Shown here piece after piece: positions 31,783 through 41,300 of a stretch of 64,000 nt of DNA (positions within the stretch are counted from its first letter, which is position 1; each line of letters begins with the position of its first letter). The position numbers and the translations under genes were made by a program. Origin of the DNA: an uncultured Bacteroidota bacterium (GTDB lineage: Bacteria; Bacteroidota; Bacteroidia; Chitinophagales; Chitinophagaceae); contig CAIOIZ010000116.1 of assembly GCA_903858475.1 (NCBI GenBank), positions 1-64,000 on the forward strand, read 5' to 3'. Below the pieces are notes generated by a model. That model ran no database searches, was not told the DNA's origin, and saw only the letters and a program-made list of their open reading frames with translations.

Positions 31783-32664
31783 ATGTCAGGTGCATTAAAA
31801 GAGGTACGTAACCGAATAAAGAGTGTTCAAAGCACTCAGCAAATTACCAAGGCCATGAAAATGGTGAGTGCTGCCAAGCTTCGCAGGGCGCAGGATGCCA
31901 TTACGCAAATGAGGCCCTATGCCAAAAAATTGCAAGAAATGCTAGGCAATATCATCAGCAACAGCGATGGCAGTGTAAACATTGCATTAGCAGAAGAAAG
32001 AAAAGTAGAAAAAGCTTTAATAATCATCGTTACCAGTGATCGTGGTCTTTGTGGCGGTTACAACAGTAACCTGATTAAATTAACCAAACAAGTAATGCTA
32101 GAAAAATATCCTGAGCAACATGCAAAAGGCAATGTATCGGTATTGCCAATTGGCAAAAAAGGATACGAACATTTCAATAAAAATGGATTTAAAGTAGTGG
32201 ACGCCTATTGGGATATTTTTACTGGATTGAGTTTTACCAAAGTGCAGACTGCTGCCAAATATGCAATGAATGCCTTTGTCAATAAGGAGTTTGATGCAGT
32301 AGAATTAATATTCAGTGAATTTAAAAATGCTGCTACCCAGCGCTTTGTTGCTGAAACCTTTTTGCCTGTTTCGAAAGCAGTTAAGGTTGCTGGACAAAAA
32401 AATGCTGATTTCATATTTGAACCAGGCAAAGAAGTGCTTATCACCGAGCTGATGCCTAAAATTTTAAACACTCAATTGTTCAAAGCCGTACTTGATGCCA
32501 ACGCTAGTGAGCATGGTGCACGTATGACAGCCATGGACAAAGCAAGTGAAAATGCCAACGAACTTTTAAAATCATTAAAAATTAGTTACAACAGAGCCAG
32601 ACAAGCTGCTATTACCACTGAACTTACCGAAATCGTAAGTGGTGCTGCAGCATTGCAAGGTTAA
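31783..32664 (+). CDS. atpG: F-type ATP synthase subunit gamma
   Basis: Start MSGALKEVRNRIKSVQSTQQITKAMKMVSAAKLRRAQ; the ORF-track start at 31624 reads through a terminator hairpin; C-terminal ASENANELLKSLKISYNRARQAAITTELTEIVSGAAAL. Confidence 0.96.
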   Translation: MSGALKEVRNRIKSVQSTQQITKAMKMVSAAKLRRAQDAITQMRPYAKKLQEMLGNIISNSDGSVNIALAEERKVEKALIIIVTSDRGLCGGYNSNLIKLTKQVMLEKYPEQHAKGNVSVLPIGKKGYEHFNKNGFKVVDAYWDIFTGLSFTKVQTAAKYAMNAFVNKEFDAVELIFSEFKNAATQRFVAETFLPVSKAVKVAGQKNADFIFEPGKEVLITELMPKILNTQLFKAVLDANASEHGARMTAMDKASENANELLKSLKISYNRARQAAITTELTEIVSGAAALQG

Positions 32665-32737
32665 TGTCAACTGATTTTATACTAAGTGCCGGTTTTAAAA
32701 ACCTGCTAGCCAAGAACCCCCATCAACGAAAAAAAAC

Positions 32738-33451
32738 ATGGAGCTTTCACAAATCATTCCTCATATTGAAGCACTGGTCTTTGCCAGTGACAAACCACTC
32801 AATAATACCGATATACTTGAATTGGTTAACAATGCATTGGGCTTCATAGAAGAAAGAGCCACTATAGAACAAGTGGAAGCTGCATTAGAAGGTATTCAAG
32901 ACAAATACAATGCTGAATTCTATGCCTTCGAATTATTACAAAGCGGTGGCGGATGGCAGTTCCTTACTAAGAAAGAATACCATAAAACGGTGGCACAATT
33001 AAATGGCGATAAATTTCTGAAACGCTTATCGATTGCTGCATTGGAAACATTGGCCATTATTGCATACAAACAACCCATCACCAAAAGTGAAATCGAAAGC
33101 ATTCGTGGTGTGAACTGTGATTATGCAGTACAAAAATTATTGGAAAAAGATTTAATCGTTATTACAGGAAGAAAAGAAGATGCCGTAGGACAACCATTGA
33201 TTTATGCTACTTCTAAATCTTTCATGGACTATTTTGGAATAAATAGCGCAGAAGATTTGCCAAAACTCAATGAGATACTCATGGAGGAACTGGTAAATGC
33301 TACCAATGTAAAAGAAGCACAGGCCGAGATGGAAGCTGAAAATGCTGCACAACAAGAGGCATTGGCAACAGAAGAAAACCTTGTTATAGAAGCCGACGGT
33401 CCAACGGAGGAAACGGCTTCAGATACGGAAGAAGAGAACAAGGACATTTAA
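32738..33451 (+). CDS. scpB: Segregation and condensation protein B
   Basis: IPHIEALVFASDKPLNNTDI, LETLAIIAYKQPITKSEIESIRGVNCDYAVQKLLEKDLI; Glu-rich C-terminus. Confidence 0.92.
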   Translation: MELSQIIPHIEALVFASDKPLNNTDILELVNNALGFIEERATIEQVEAALEGIQDKYNAEFYAFELLQSGGGWQFLTKKEYHKTVAQLNGDKFLKRLSIAALETLAIIAYKQPITKSEIESIRGVNCDYAVQKLLEKDLIVITGRKEDAVGQPLIYATSKSFMDYFGINSAEDLPKLNEILMEELVNATNVKEAQAEMEAENAAQQEALATEENLVIEADGPTEETASDTEEENKDI

Positions 33452-33548
33452 TCCCTCTAAACTTTATTTTTTACCTTTTTCCCTGCTTTTTTTATGCAGG
33501 TAATTCACTACGCGCTCAATTCTGTAGGATGATTCGTATTTTCGCGAC

Positions 33549-34760
33549 ATGTCGATTTTACTTTCCCCCGAACACTTAAATGAACTGGCTACAGCATTTG
33601 GTAGCCCATTGTATGTGTATAATGCCGATCAAATAACTGAACAATACAAACGCCTTACCACGGCGTTTGCACAAACCGATACTCGTTTTTTTTATGCCTG
33701 TAAAGCATTGACCAATATTCATGTTTTAAGGCATATCAATAGCATCGGTTGTAATATAGATTGTAGCTCTATCAATGAAGTAAAGCTGGCTTTATTTGCA
33801 GGATGCACTCCTAACAATGTATTGTATACTTCCAATGGAATTCACTTCTCAGAAATTGAAGAGGCTAAGGACTTAGGTGTACATATCAATATAGATAGTT
33901 TGAGTAACCTGGAAAAATTTGGACAAAAATTTGGACCCCATTATCCAGTAGGTATTAGGCTACGCCCCAATATTATGGCAGGCGGCAATATGAAAATTTC
34001 TACCGGACACGACAAAAGTAAATTTGGAATCCCTGTTGAACAGCTGGATGAAATTTTAACGCTAGTAGAAAAATACCAACTCAATATTCAAAATCTGCAC
34101 ATTCATACAGGCAGTGATATCAAGGATGTGGAGGTATTTGTAAAAGGCATTGAGGTACTTTTTGATATTATACCCCATTTCAAAAATTTAAAATCCGTTG
34201 ATTTGGGTGGTGGATTTAAAGTACCCTATCAAAAAGGCGATGGAGAAACTGATATCGATTTGTTGGCGACAAAAGTAAAAGAGGCATTTGACAACCACCC
34301 TAACCCCAATGGACAACCGCTGCAAGTATGGTTTGAGCCAGGAAAATTTCTGGTGAGTGCAGCTGGTTATTTAATCACAGAAGTTAATGTGATGAAGAAA
34401 AGTGGCGACACTGTTTTTGCTGGTATCAACAGTGGATTCAACCACCTCATCCGGCCAATGTTTTATGATGCGTATCACCGCATAGAAAACATAAGTAATA
34501 AAAACGGCAAAGAAGCAAACTATACCGTAGTAGGCAATATTTGCGAAACAGATACCTTTGCTACAGACCGATCTATACAAGAAATACGCGAAGGAGATCG
34601 CTTGGTTTTCTACAATGCAGGTGCCTATGGATTTGAAATGAGCAGCAATTTTAATAGCAGGTTTAAACCAGCAGAGGTATTAGTCACCAATGGAAATGCA
34701 CAACTCATTAGAAAGAGAGATGTATTGGAGGATCTTATTAAAAATCAACAGATCAATTAA
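33549..34760 (+). CDS. lysA: Diaminopimelate decarboxylase
   Basis: PLYVYNADQITEQYKRL, FFYACKALTN, HIHTGSDI, VDLGGGFKVPY, WFEPGKFLV, NICETDTFA, YNAGAYGFEMSSNFN. Confidence 0.93.
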   Translation: MSILLSPEHLNELATAFGSPLYVYNADQITEQYKRLTTAFAQTDTRFFYACKALTNIHVLRHINSIGCNIDCSSINEVKLALFAGCTPNNVLYTSNGIHFSEIEEAKDLGVHINIDSLSNLEKFGQKFGPHYPVGIRLRPNIMAGGNMKISTGHDKSKFGIPVEQLDEILTLVEKYQLNIQNLHIHTGSDIKDVEVFVKGIEVLFDIIPHFKNLKSVDLGGGFKVPYQKGDGETDIDLLATKVKEAFDNHPNPNGQPLQVWFEPGKFLVSAAGYLITEVNVMKKSGDTVFAGINSGFNHLIRPMFYDAYHRIENISNKNGKEANYTVVGNICETDTFATDRSIQEIREGDRLVFYNAGAYGFEMSSNFNSRFKPAEVLVTNGNAQLIRKRDVLEDLIKNQQIN

Positions 34761-34821
34761 TGTATTAATAATATGGCTTGAGTGCAGGCAATTAAAATCG
34801 ATATACTTATCACCATCAATC

Positions 34822-35541
34822 ATGAAAGAACTTAACTCATTTTTAAAAGGATTTATTTTGTTTTTGCGCCCAGGTGCTTGGCTACATTTTTTAAAACATC
34901 CTTTTCAATTTGCGGCCAATACCATTGCCCTATCAAGGTGGATCAGTAAAAACCAACGCAAAGGGATACTGGATGATTTTTATCTTCCAGTAAGAAAATA
35001 TGGCAATCGGGTTAAGTTACATGAATACATTGCAACACAAGAAAACCTCGAGAATACGCCTATAGATTATTTGGAATTTGGTGTTTGTGGTGGACATTCT
35101 TTTTTCTGGTGGATAGAGAAAAACAAAAACCCCGAAACGAAATTCTTTGGTTTTGACACTTTTGAAGGATTGCCGGAAGACTGGGGTTTCTTTAAAAAAG
35201 GAGACATGAACGCCGGCCTCCCAGTGTTGCAAGACAGTAGGGCAAGCTTTCACAAAGGCTTGTTTCAAGATTCGCTGATTCCTTTCTTGGAAAATCACAA
35301 CCTGAACAATGGTCGCAGAAAACTGATACATATGGATGCCGACTTGTACAGCTCTACCCTATATGTACTTACTTCCATCGCCCGGTATTTAAAACCCGGT
35401 GACATCATATTATTCGATGAATTTAATGTACCCAATCACGAATTTGCCGCATTTAGCCAATTTGCTGCTGCTTTTTATGTACAATACGAACTGCTGGGTG
35501 CAGTAAATAACTATTATCAAATTGCCATTAAATTAAAATAG
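34822..35541 (+). CDS. Class I SAM-dependent methyltransferase (TylF/macrocin O-methyltransferase-like)
   Basis: Start MKELNSFLKGFILFLRPG preferred; DYLEFGVCGGHSFFWW, FFGFDTFEGLPEDWG, LIHMDADLYSSTLYVLTSIARYLKPGDIILFDEF. Confidence 0.78.
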   Translation: MKELNSFLKGFILFLRPGAWLHFLKHPFQFAANTIALSRWISKNQRKGILDDFYLPVRKYGNRVKLHEYIATQENLENTPIDYLEFGVCGGHSFFWWIEKNKNPETKFFGFDTFEGLPEDWGFFKKGDMNAGLPVLQDSRASFHKGLFQDSLIPFLENHNLNNGRRKLIHMDADLYSSTLYVLTSIARYLKPGDIILFDEFNVPNHEFAAFSQFAAAFYVQYELLGAVNNYYQIAIKLK

Positions 35542-35637
35542 TAATAAAGCAATCCAAAGACACCCCTTCTATGGATTAAATATTATTGTGTAAATTGTTG
35601 GCTTGAATCAGCTTTGTATCACCTCAATAATCACAAA

Positions 35638-38163
35638 ATGACCAGGTCACTTATTGTTAGTTTATTATTATTTTTTTCGCTGAGTGTAGTCGCCCAAAGA
35701 AATGAAATTGTTGGCGTACCGCATACTGGCGCAATGGGTATTACAGTTTCAGTCGCTGAATTAAGTGCCAGATCTGCACAGGCCGATCTTTTACCCAAAA
35801 CCATTCGCGTTAGAGAAGAATATGAAACCAGGCGCCATCCTCGTTTCCCTGCTAACACTAGTACGAATACGCCAGTGGCACCTAATTCACCCAATGGCAT
35901 TAGTACTACACAAGCCATTTATTCCAATTTTTTAAGTAATACATTGAATGAATCTGGCTCTGTTCCGCCAGATAGCCAAGGCGATATTGGTAGCACGCAG
36001 GTTTGCATTGCTTCTAATGGAAGATTAAAATTCTATGCAAAAAATACCGTTTGTCAAACAGCGCAAACCACTACTACCGGCACTTCAAATGTAACATTAG
36101 CATCCCCTGCATTTAGCACAGATCTGGATGTTTTTTTTGCAACTGTTGCACCCAATGGCACGACTGACCCACATGTTCGATTTGATCGCAGTACCGGTCG
36201 TTGGTTTATTGTTGCCATTGATTTGGCCAATTTTTCTAATGCCTGTGTGATAGCAGTGAGCAGTGGTGCCACTGTTACTTCTGCAGCCAATTTCACCTTT
36301 TTTAGTTTTGTATTTGATGCATTGTCACCTGTTCCCCCATCACCCTATGCAGGAGGTTTCTTCGATTATCCCACATTGGGAGTAGACGCCAATGCGCTAT
36401 ATATCGGCGGCACCATGTTTGATGCGGCAGGTACTTCCTATTTGGGCGCTTCTGTTTTTATAGTACGTAAAAGTTCTATACTTGGCGCAGGCCCCATCGT
36501 AACAACTGCATTTCATCAATTGGGAGGTGCTGCTACTGGGATCTATGTGGCACAGGGTGTTGACAATGATGACCCATCTGCCACTGTTGGATATTTAATT
36601 GGTGTAGATGCTGGCGTATACAGTAAATTGAATTTACATAGAATTACCAATCCTGGTGGCACCCCTGTTGCATCTGCCGCAGTGGCTATTAGTGTTGCTG
36701 GAGGCACAAGTGGCCCTATCTCACAAGCCGCTATTGGCGGCAATACTGTTGATGCAACAGATGATAGATTATTTGCTGCTTCTATTAGAAAAAATAAAAT
36801 AACTGGCACCAGCTCACTTTGGACAGCCCATGCAATAAATGTTACCAGTGCAGGTGTAGCTTCAGCAAGTGGCACACGCAATGCAGCCAGGTGGTACCAA
36901 ATAGACAATTATACAGGCACCCCTACACTAACGCAGAAGGGTACCCTATATGATGCCGCAGCTACCAATGCCAGAGGATTTATTTTTCCTTCCATTGCCA
37001 TGACTGGACAAGGACATGCTGTACTAGGTTTTACAACAGCTGCAGCCAATCTATACTTAGATGCGGGTGTTGCAGGCCGTTATAGAACCGATGCTGCTTC
37101 TACCATGCAAGCATTTACTTTAGCAACTGCTGCAAGTACAACTTATAATCCTTCTTTTGATCCTGGACCTGGTTCACGCTGGGGCGATTATTCCCAAACA
37201 GTGGTAGATCCCAACGATGATATGACCATGTGGACATTTCAAGAATATTGCAATACCGCCAATAATTGGGGCTTAAGAGCTATTCAATTAAAAGCGCCAG
37301 CACCTGCTACGCCTACTGCTCCTGGCACTATTGGTTGTGGCTCCATTGTTGGACCCAATTATGTAACGCCCATCACCTTGAATGGAACATCAGTAAATAA
37401 TTCAGAATTTTTTGACCCAGGTACAGGCTATACAAACCGTTTAGCTGTTACTACCACTGGCGCTGGTGCCTCTATCAGTAACTTGGTTTTTGTTAGTCCT
37501 ACCCAAATTACTTTTAGTCTAACCTGGCCTCCTTCTTTAGCCGGAACCACACAAACCTTAACCATCACCAATCCCGATTGTCAAAGCATTACCACCACCT
37601 ATACCCTACCCAATGGTTGTACACCTATTCCTGTACAATGGATTAGCTTCACAGGAAGGGAAAACAATAAAAAAGTTTTATTAAACTGGGCTACTGCCAA
37701 TGAAATAAGCAATAAACTATTTGTTATTGAAAAATCTGATAATGGCTTAAATGGCTTTGCTGAAATTGGAACCGTTAACTCACATGGTATCAATGGCGGT
37801 AATTATGAATTTACAGACATCCGTCCAAGTACCTTTAATTATTATAGGTTAAAACAAGTGGATTTCAGTGGTGGATTTAAATATTCAGAAACCGTTTTGG
37901 TGAAGCTGCAGAGCAAATTTAATTTCGCCATCTATCCAAATCCTGCATCACAAAATATCACTGTAGAATACAATGAGCGTTTCCAAAATGGACAAATTAG
38001 CATTGTAAATAGTGTTGGTAAAACCTTGATGATGCAAACACTAACGGCTCCTAATAAAATTCAAATTGACATCAATAATTTGAAGGCGGGCCTCTATATC
38101 GTTAAAATTGTAGCTGCCGACGGAAGCAGTTTGCAAGAGAAACTGATAGTGGAAGCAAAATAA
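35638..38163 (+). CDS. Secreted T9SS-sorted protein
   Basis: Start MTRSLIVSLLLFFSLSVVAQ; SVPPDSQGDIGSTQVCIASNGRLKFYAKN; C-terminal FAIYPNPASQNITVEYNE...LKAGLYIVKIVAADGSSLQEKLIVEAK. Confidence 0.85.
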   Translation: MTRSLIVSLLLFFSLSVVAQRNEIVGVPHTGAMGITVSVAELSARSAQADLLPKTIRVREEYETRRHPRFPANTSTNTPVAPNSPNGISTTQAIYSNFLSNTLNESGSVPPDSQGDIGSTQVCIASNGRLKFYAKNTVCQTAQTTTTGTSNVTLASPAFSTDLDVFFATVAPNGTTDPHVRFDRSTGRWFIVAIDLANFSNACVIAVSSGATVTSAANFTFFSFVFDALSPVPPSPYAGGFFDYPTLGVDANALYIGGTMFDAAGTSYLGASVFIVRKSSILGAGPIVTTAFHQLGGAATGIYVAQGVDNDDPSATVGYLIGVDAGVYSKLNLHRITNPGGTPVASAAVAISVAGGTSGPISQAAIGGNTVDATDDRLFAASIRKNKITGTSSLWTAHAINVTSAGVASASGTRNAARWYQIDNYTGTPTLTQKGTLYDAAATNARGFIFPSIAMTGQGHAVLGFTTAAANLYLDAGVAGRYRTDAASTMQAFTLATAASTTYNPSFDPGPGSRWGDYSQTVVDPNDDMTMWTFQEYCNTANNWGLRAIQLKAPAPATPTAPGTIGCGSIVGPNYVTPITLNGTSVNNSEFFDPGTGYTNRLAVTTTGAGASISNLVFVSPTQITFSLTWPPSLAGTTQTLTITNPDCQSITTTYTLPNGCTPIPVQWISFTGRENNKKVLLNWATANEISNKLFVIEKSDNGLNGFAEIGTVNSHGINGGNYEFTDIRPSTFNYYRLKQVDFSGGFKYSETVLVKLQSKFNFAIYPNPASQNITVEYNERFQNGQISIVNSVGKTLMMQTLTAPNKIQIDINNLKAGLYIVKIVAADGSSLQEKLIVEAK

Positions 38164-38183
38164 AAGCTACTAATTATATCAAA

Positions 38184-38209
38184 AGCCGGTCAATTGACCG
38201 GCTTTTTTT
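38184..38209 (+). terminator. Rho-independent terminator
   Basis: AGCCGGTCAATTGACCGGCT followed by TTTTTT. Confidence 0.85.
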
Positions 38210-38398
38210 GTTAATAAGGCAATCCCGCAAACAAGCAATCGCCAGCTATCAATAGCCCGAAAATGCATTTATATTTCTTTTAACTAAAAATACCTGCTTC
38301 CACTCTTGCAGAATCCAAATTTTCTTCCAACATTTACGTTCACAAACCAAACAGTAAAGCCGTCCTGGTTTTGCTGAACAAAAAAATACGATAAATAT

Positions 38399-41300
38399 AT
38401 GGACCTCGTCCGTGTTACCCGTTCTAAAAAGTTCAATGCAACTTTTTTAGGAATCTTTCTATGCCTAACTAGCATAGTTTCTTTTTTTGCATCCTGTAAC
38501 AAATCAGACAAGTGGATTGAAGTAGATCCAGCATTCAGTCAGTTCATTGATGCCTATACCACTGGTGTTGTTTCTAAAACCACCAGTATCCGCATTCAAT
38601 TGTCAACTGATGCCAGTACCACCCATGCAGTGGGGGAAGCAGTGAATGAAAATTTATTTGACATTTCCCCATCAGTAAAGGGAAAGGCTTTTTGGTTAGA
38701 TGCAAGAACGATTGAGTTTAAACCAGCAAAATGGTTGAAGCCCAATCAGCAATACAATGTTAGTTTTAAACTAGACAAGGTTACCAAAGTACCTTCCAAA
38801 TTTGCACAATTCAAGTTTAGTTTAAAAACAGTAAAACCCTCTTTCCGTATTGCTGACAACGGCCTACGAAGTAGTGGAAACAAAAATAAAATGAGCTTTA
38901 GTGGTGTATTGGAAACGGCAGATATTGAAACAGGCACTGAATTAGAAAAGCTCCTTAGCGCCAGCCAAAATAACAAAGCACTCTCTATCAAATGGCAACA
39001 CAATGATGCTACTAAATCGCATGTGTTTAATATAGAAAATATAGAAAGAGGTAGCACCGTTAGCAATTGTACCATCAGTTGGAATGGCAGCCCTATGAAT
39101 ATGGACAGCAAGGGAGAAAAATCTATTGCCGTGCCAGCCATTGGTGAATTTAAAGTATTGGAAGTAATGCCGATTAATGAAGCACAACAATATGCGTCTA
39201 TTCTTTTCAGTGACCCCATTGCAGTTGGGCAAGATTTAGAGGGCTTGATTGCCCTTAGCAATCAGTCGGATATTTCCTATACCATTAATGGAAGTGAAGT
39301 GAAAGTTTTTGGCAACGGTCAATTAGATGGAAACTATACTGTAAATATCAATCCGGGTATCAAAAACACTTGGGGAGATGTGTTGGACAAAGGTTTTACC
39401 AGCAATATCAATTTCGAAAACAAAATGCCTTCGGTTAAAATTCATGGCAAAGGAAATATATTGCCGAATAGTGGGAGGTTGGTGTTGCCTTTTGAAGCGG
39501 TAAACCTAAATGCCGTTGACATTAGCATCATCAAGATTTTCGAAAATAATGTACCGCAGTTTTTACAAGAAAACGATTTAGCAGGCAATAATGAATTAAG
39601 GAGGGTTGCCAAACCTATTGTGCAAAAAACACTTCGATTGGATGATGACAAAACTTTGGATCTACATAAAAAGCAACACTTCTCCTTAGACATTGATAAA
39701 TTTTTAAAAACCGAACAAGGGGCTATTTATCGTGTAACCATTGGGTTTAGACCCCAATACTCTTTGTATCAATCAGTGGATACCAATGCCAACAGTAGCA
39801 ACAACGAAGCAGAGGGCTACGAAGACGAAGGCTATTCAGAAGGATATGGTCTCAATGGAGTAGATGATGATGATGCATTTTGGGATCGCTACGACAACTA
39901 TTATCCCTATGGATACAATTGGGAAAGAAGGGATGATCCTATGAGCAAGTCTTATTACAATAAAGACCGTTGGGCCATACGCAATATTTTGGCAAGTAAT
40001 ATTGGACTTACTGCTAAAAGAGGCAATGATAATAATATAACCGTTGCCGTTAGTAACATCCTTACCACAGCACCGATGAGTGGAGTAGAATTGGAAGTAT
40101 TAGACTACCAGCAAACTATTATCAGCAAAGGAAACAGTGGCAGCGATGGATTTGCCAACCTCGAACTCAAACGCAAACCTTATTTACTCATCGCCAAAAA
40201 GGGCAATGAAAGAGGCTACTTAAAATTGGATGATGGCAGTTCGCTTGCCATTAGTCGATTTGATGTTGGAGGAGAGGAAGTAAAAAATGGCATTAAAGGA
40301 TTTATTTATGGAGAAAGGGGGGTATGGCGGCCTGGCGATACCCTGTACCTCAATTGTATTATTGAAGACAAGGAAGGAAAACTTCCCAAAGAACATCCGG
40401 TAGAGTTTAACTTGTTTACCCCACAGGGTCAATTGTACAAACGCAGTATACAAAGCAATGTTGAAGATGGCTTCTACTTATTCAGAACCAATACCGATGC
40501 TTCTGCACCCACAGGCAACTGGCTTGCCCGAATCAAATGTGGTGGTGCTGTTTTTGAAAAAAGAATCAAGGTAGAAACGGTAATGCCTAATCGCTTAAAG
40601 ATTAATGTTGATTTCGGAAAAGACCCTCAACTAGGAGCAGGTAATACCAGCAATGGATCAATCAATGCCAAATGGCTCTTTGGTGCTCCTGGTAAAAATC
40701 TAAAAGCAAAAATCGATGCATCTCTGTATTCCCGAAAAACACAGTTCCCCAAATTTGCGGGTTTCGATTTCGACAATCCAACCAGTAATTATTCCACCTT
40801 ACAGAAAACTATTTTCGAAGGAAGCTTGGATGAGTCGGGCAATGCTAATTTAAAAACCAATTTCCAAATTGATGAAGCAGCACCTGGCATGCTCAATGCC
40901 AATTTAGTAGTAAAAGTATTTGAACCAGGCGGCTCATTCAGTATTGACAATATGACCATCCCCTTTAGTCCATATACTAGTTATGCAGGGATGAAATTAC
41001 CCGATGGCGAAAAACCATTTGACTATTTACTGGCAGGGAAAAAACATACCATACAAATCGTCAATGTAGATAATAAAGGCAATTTGGCAACAGGTAATAA
41101 TGAGGTAGAAGTACAATACTATCGCATTCAATGGCGTTGGTGGTGGGATAATAACGGAGACAATCTTAGCAATTTTACACAAGACGAATACAATAAATTG
41201 CTAAAAAAAGAAACCCTCACTTTGAATAACGGTCGTGGTCAATGGAGTTTTGGAACTTCCGAAAGTGAATGGGGTCGTTACCTAATTTTAGTAAAAGATT

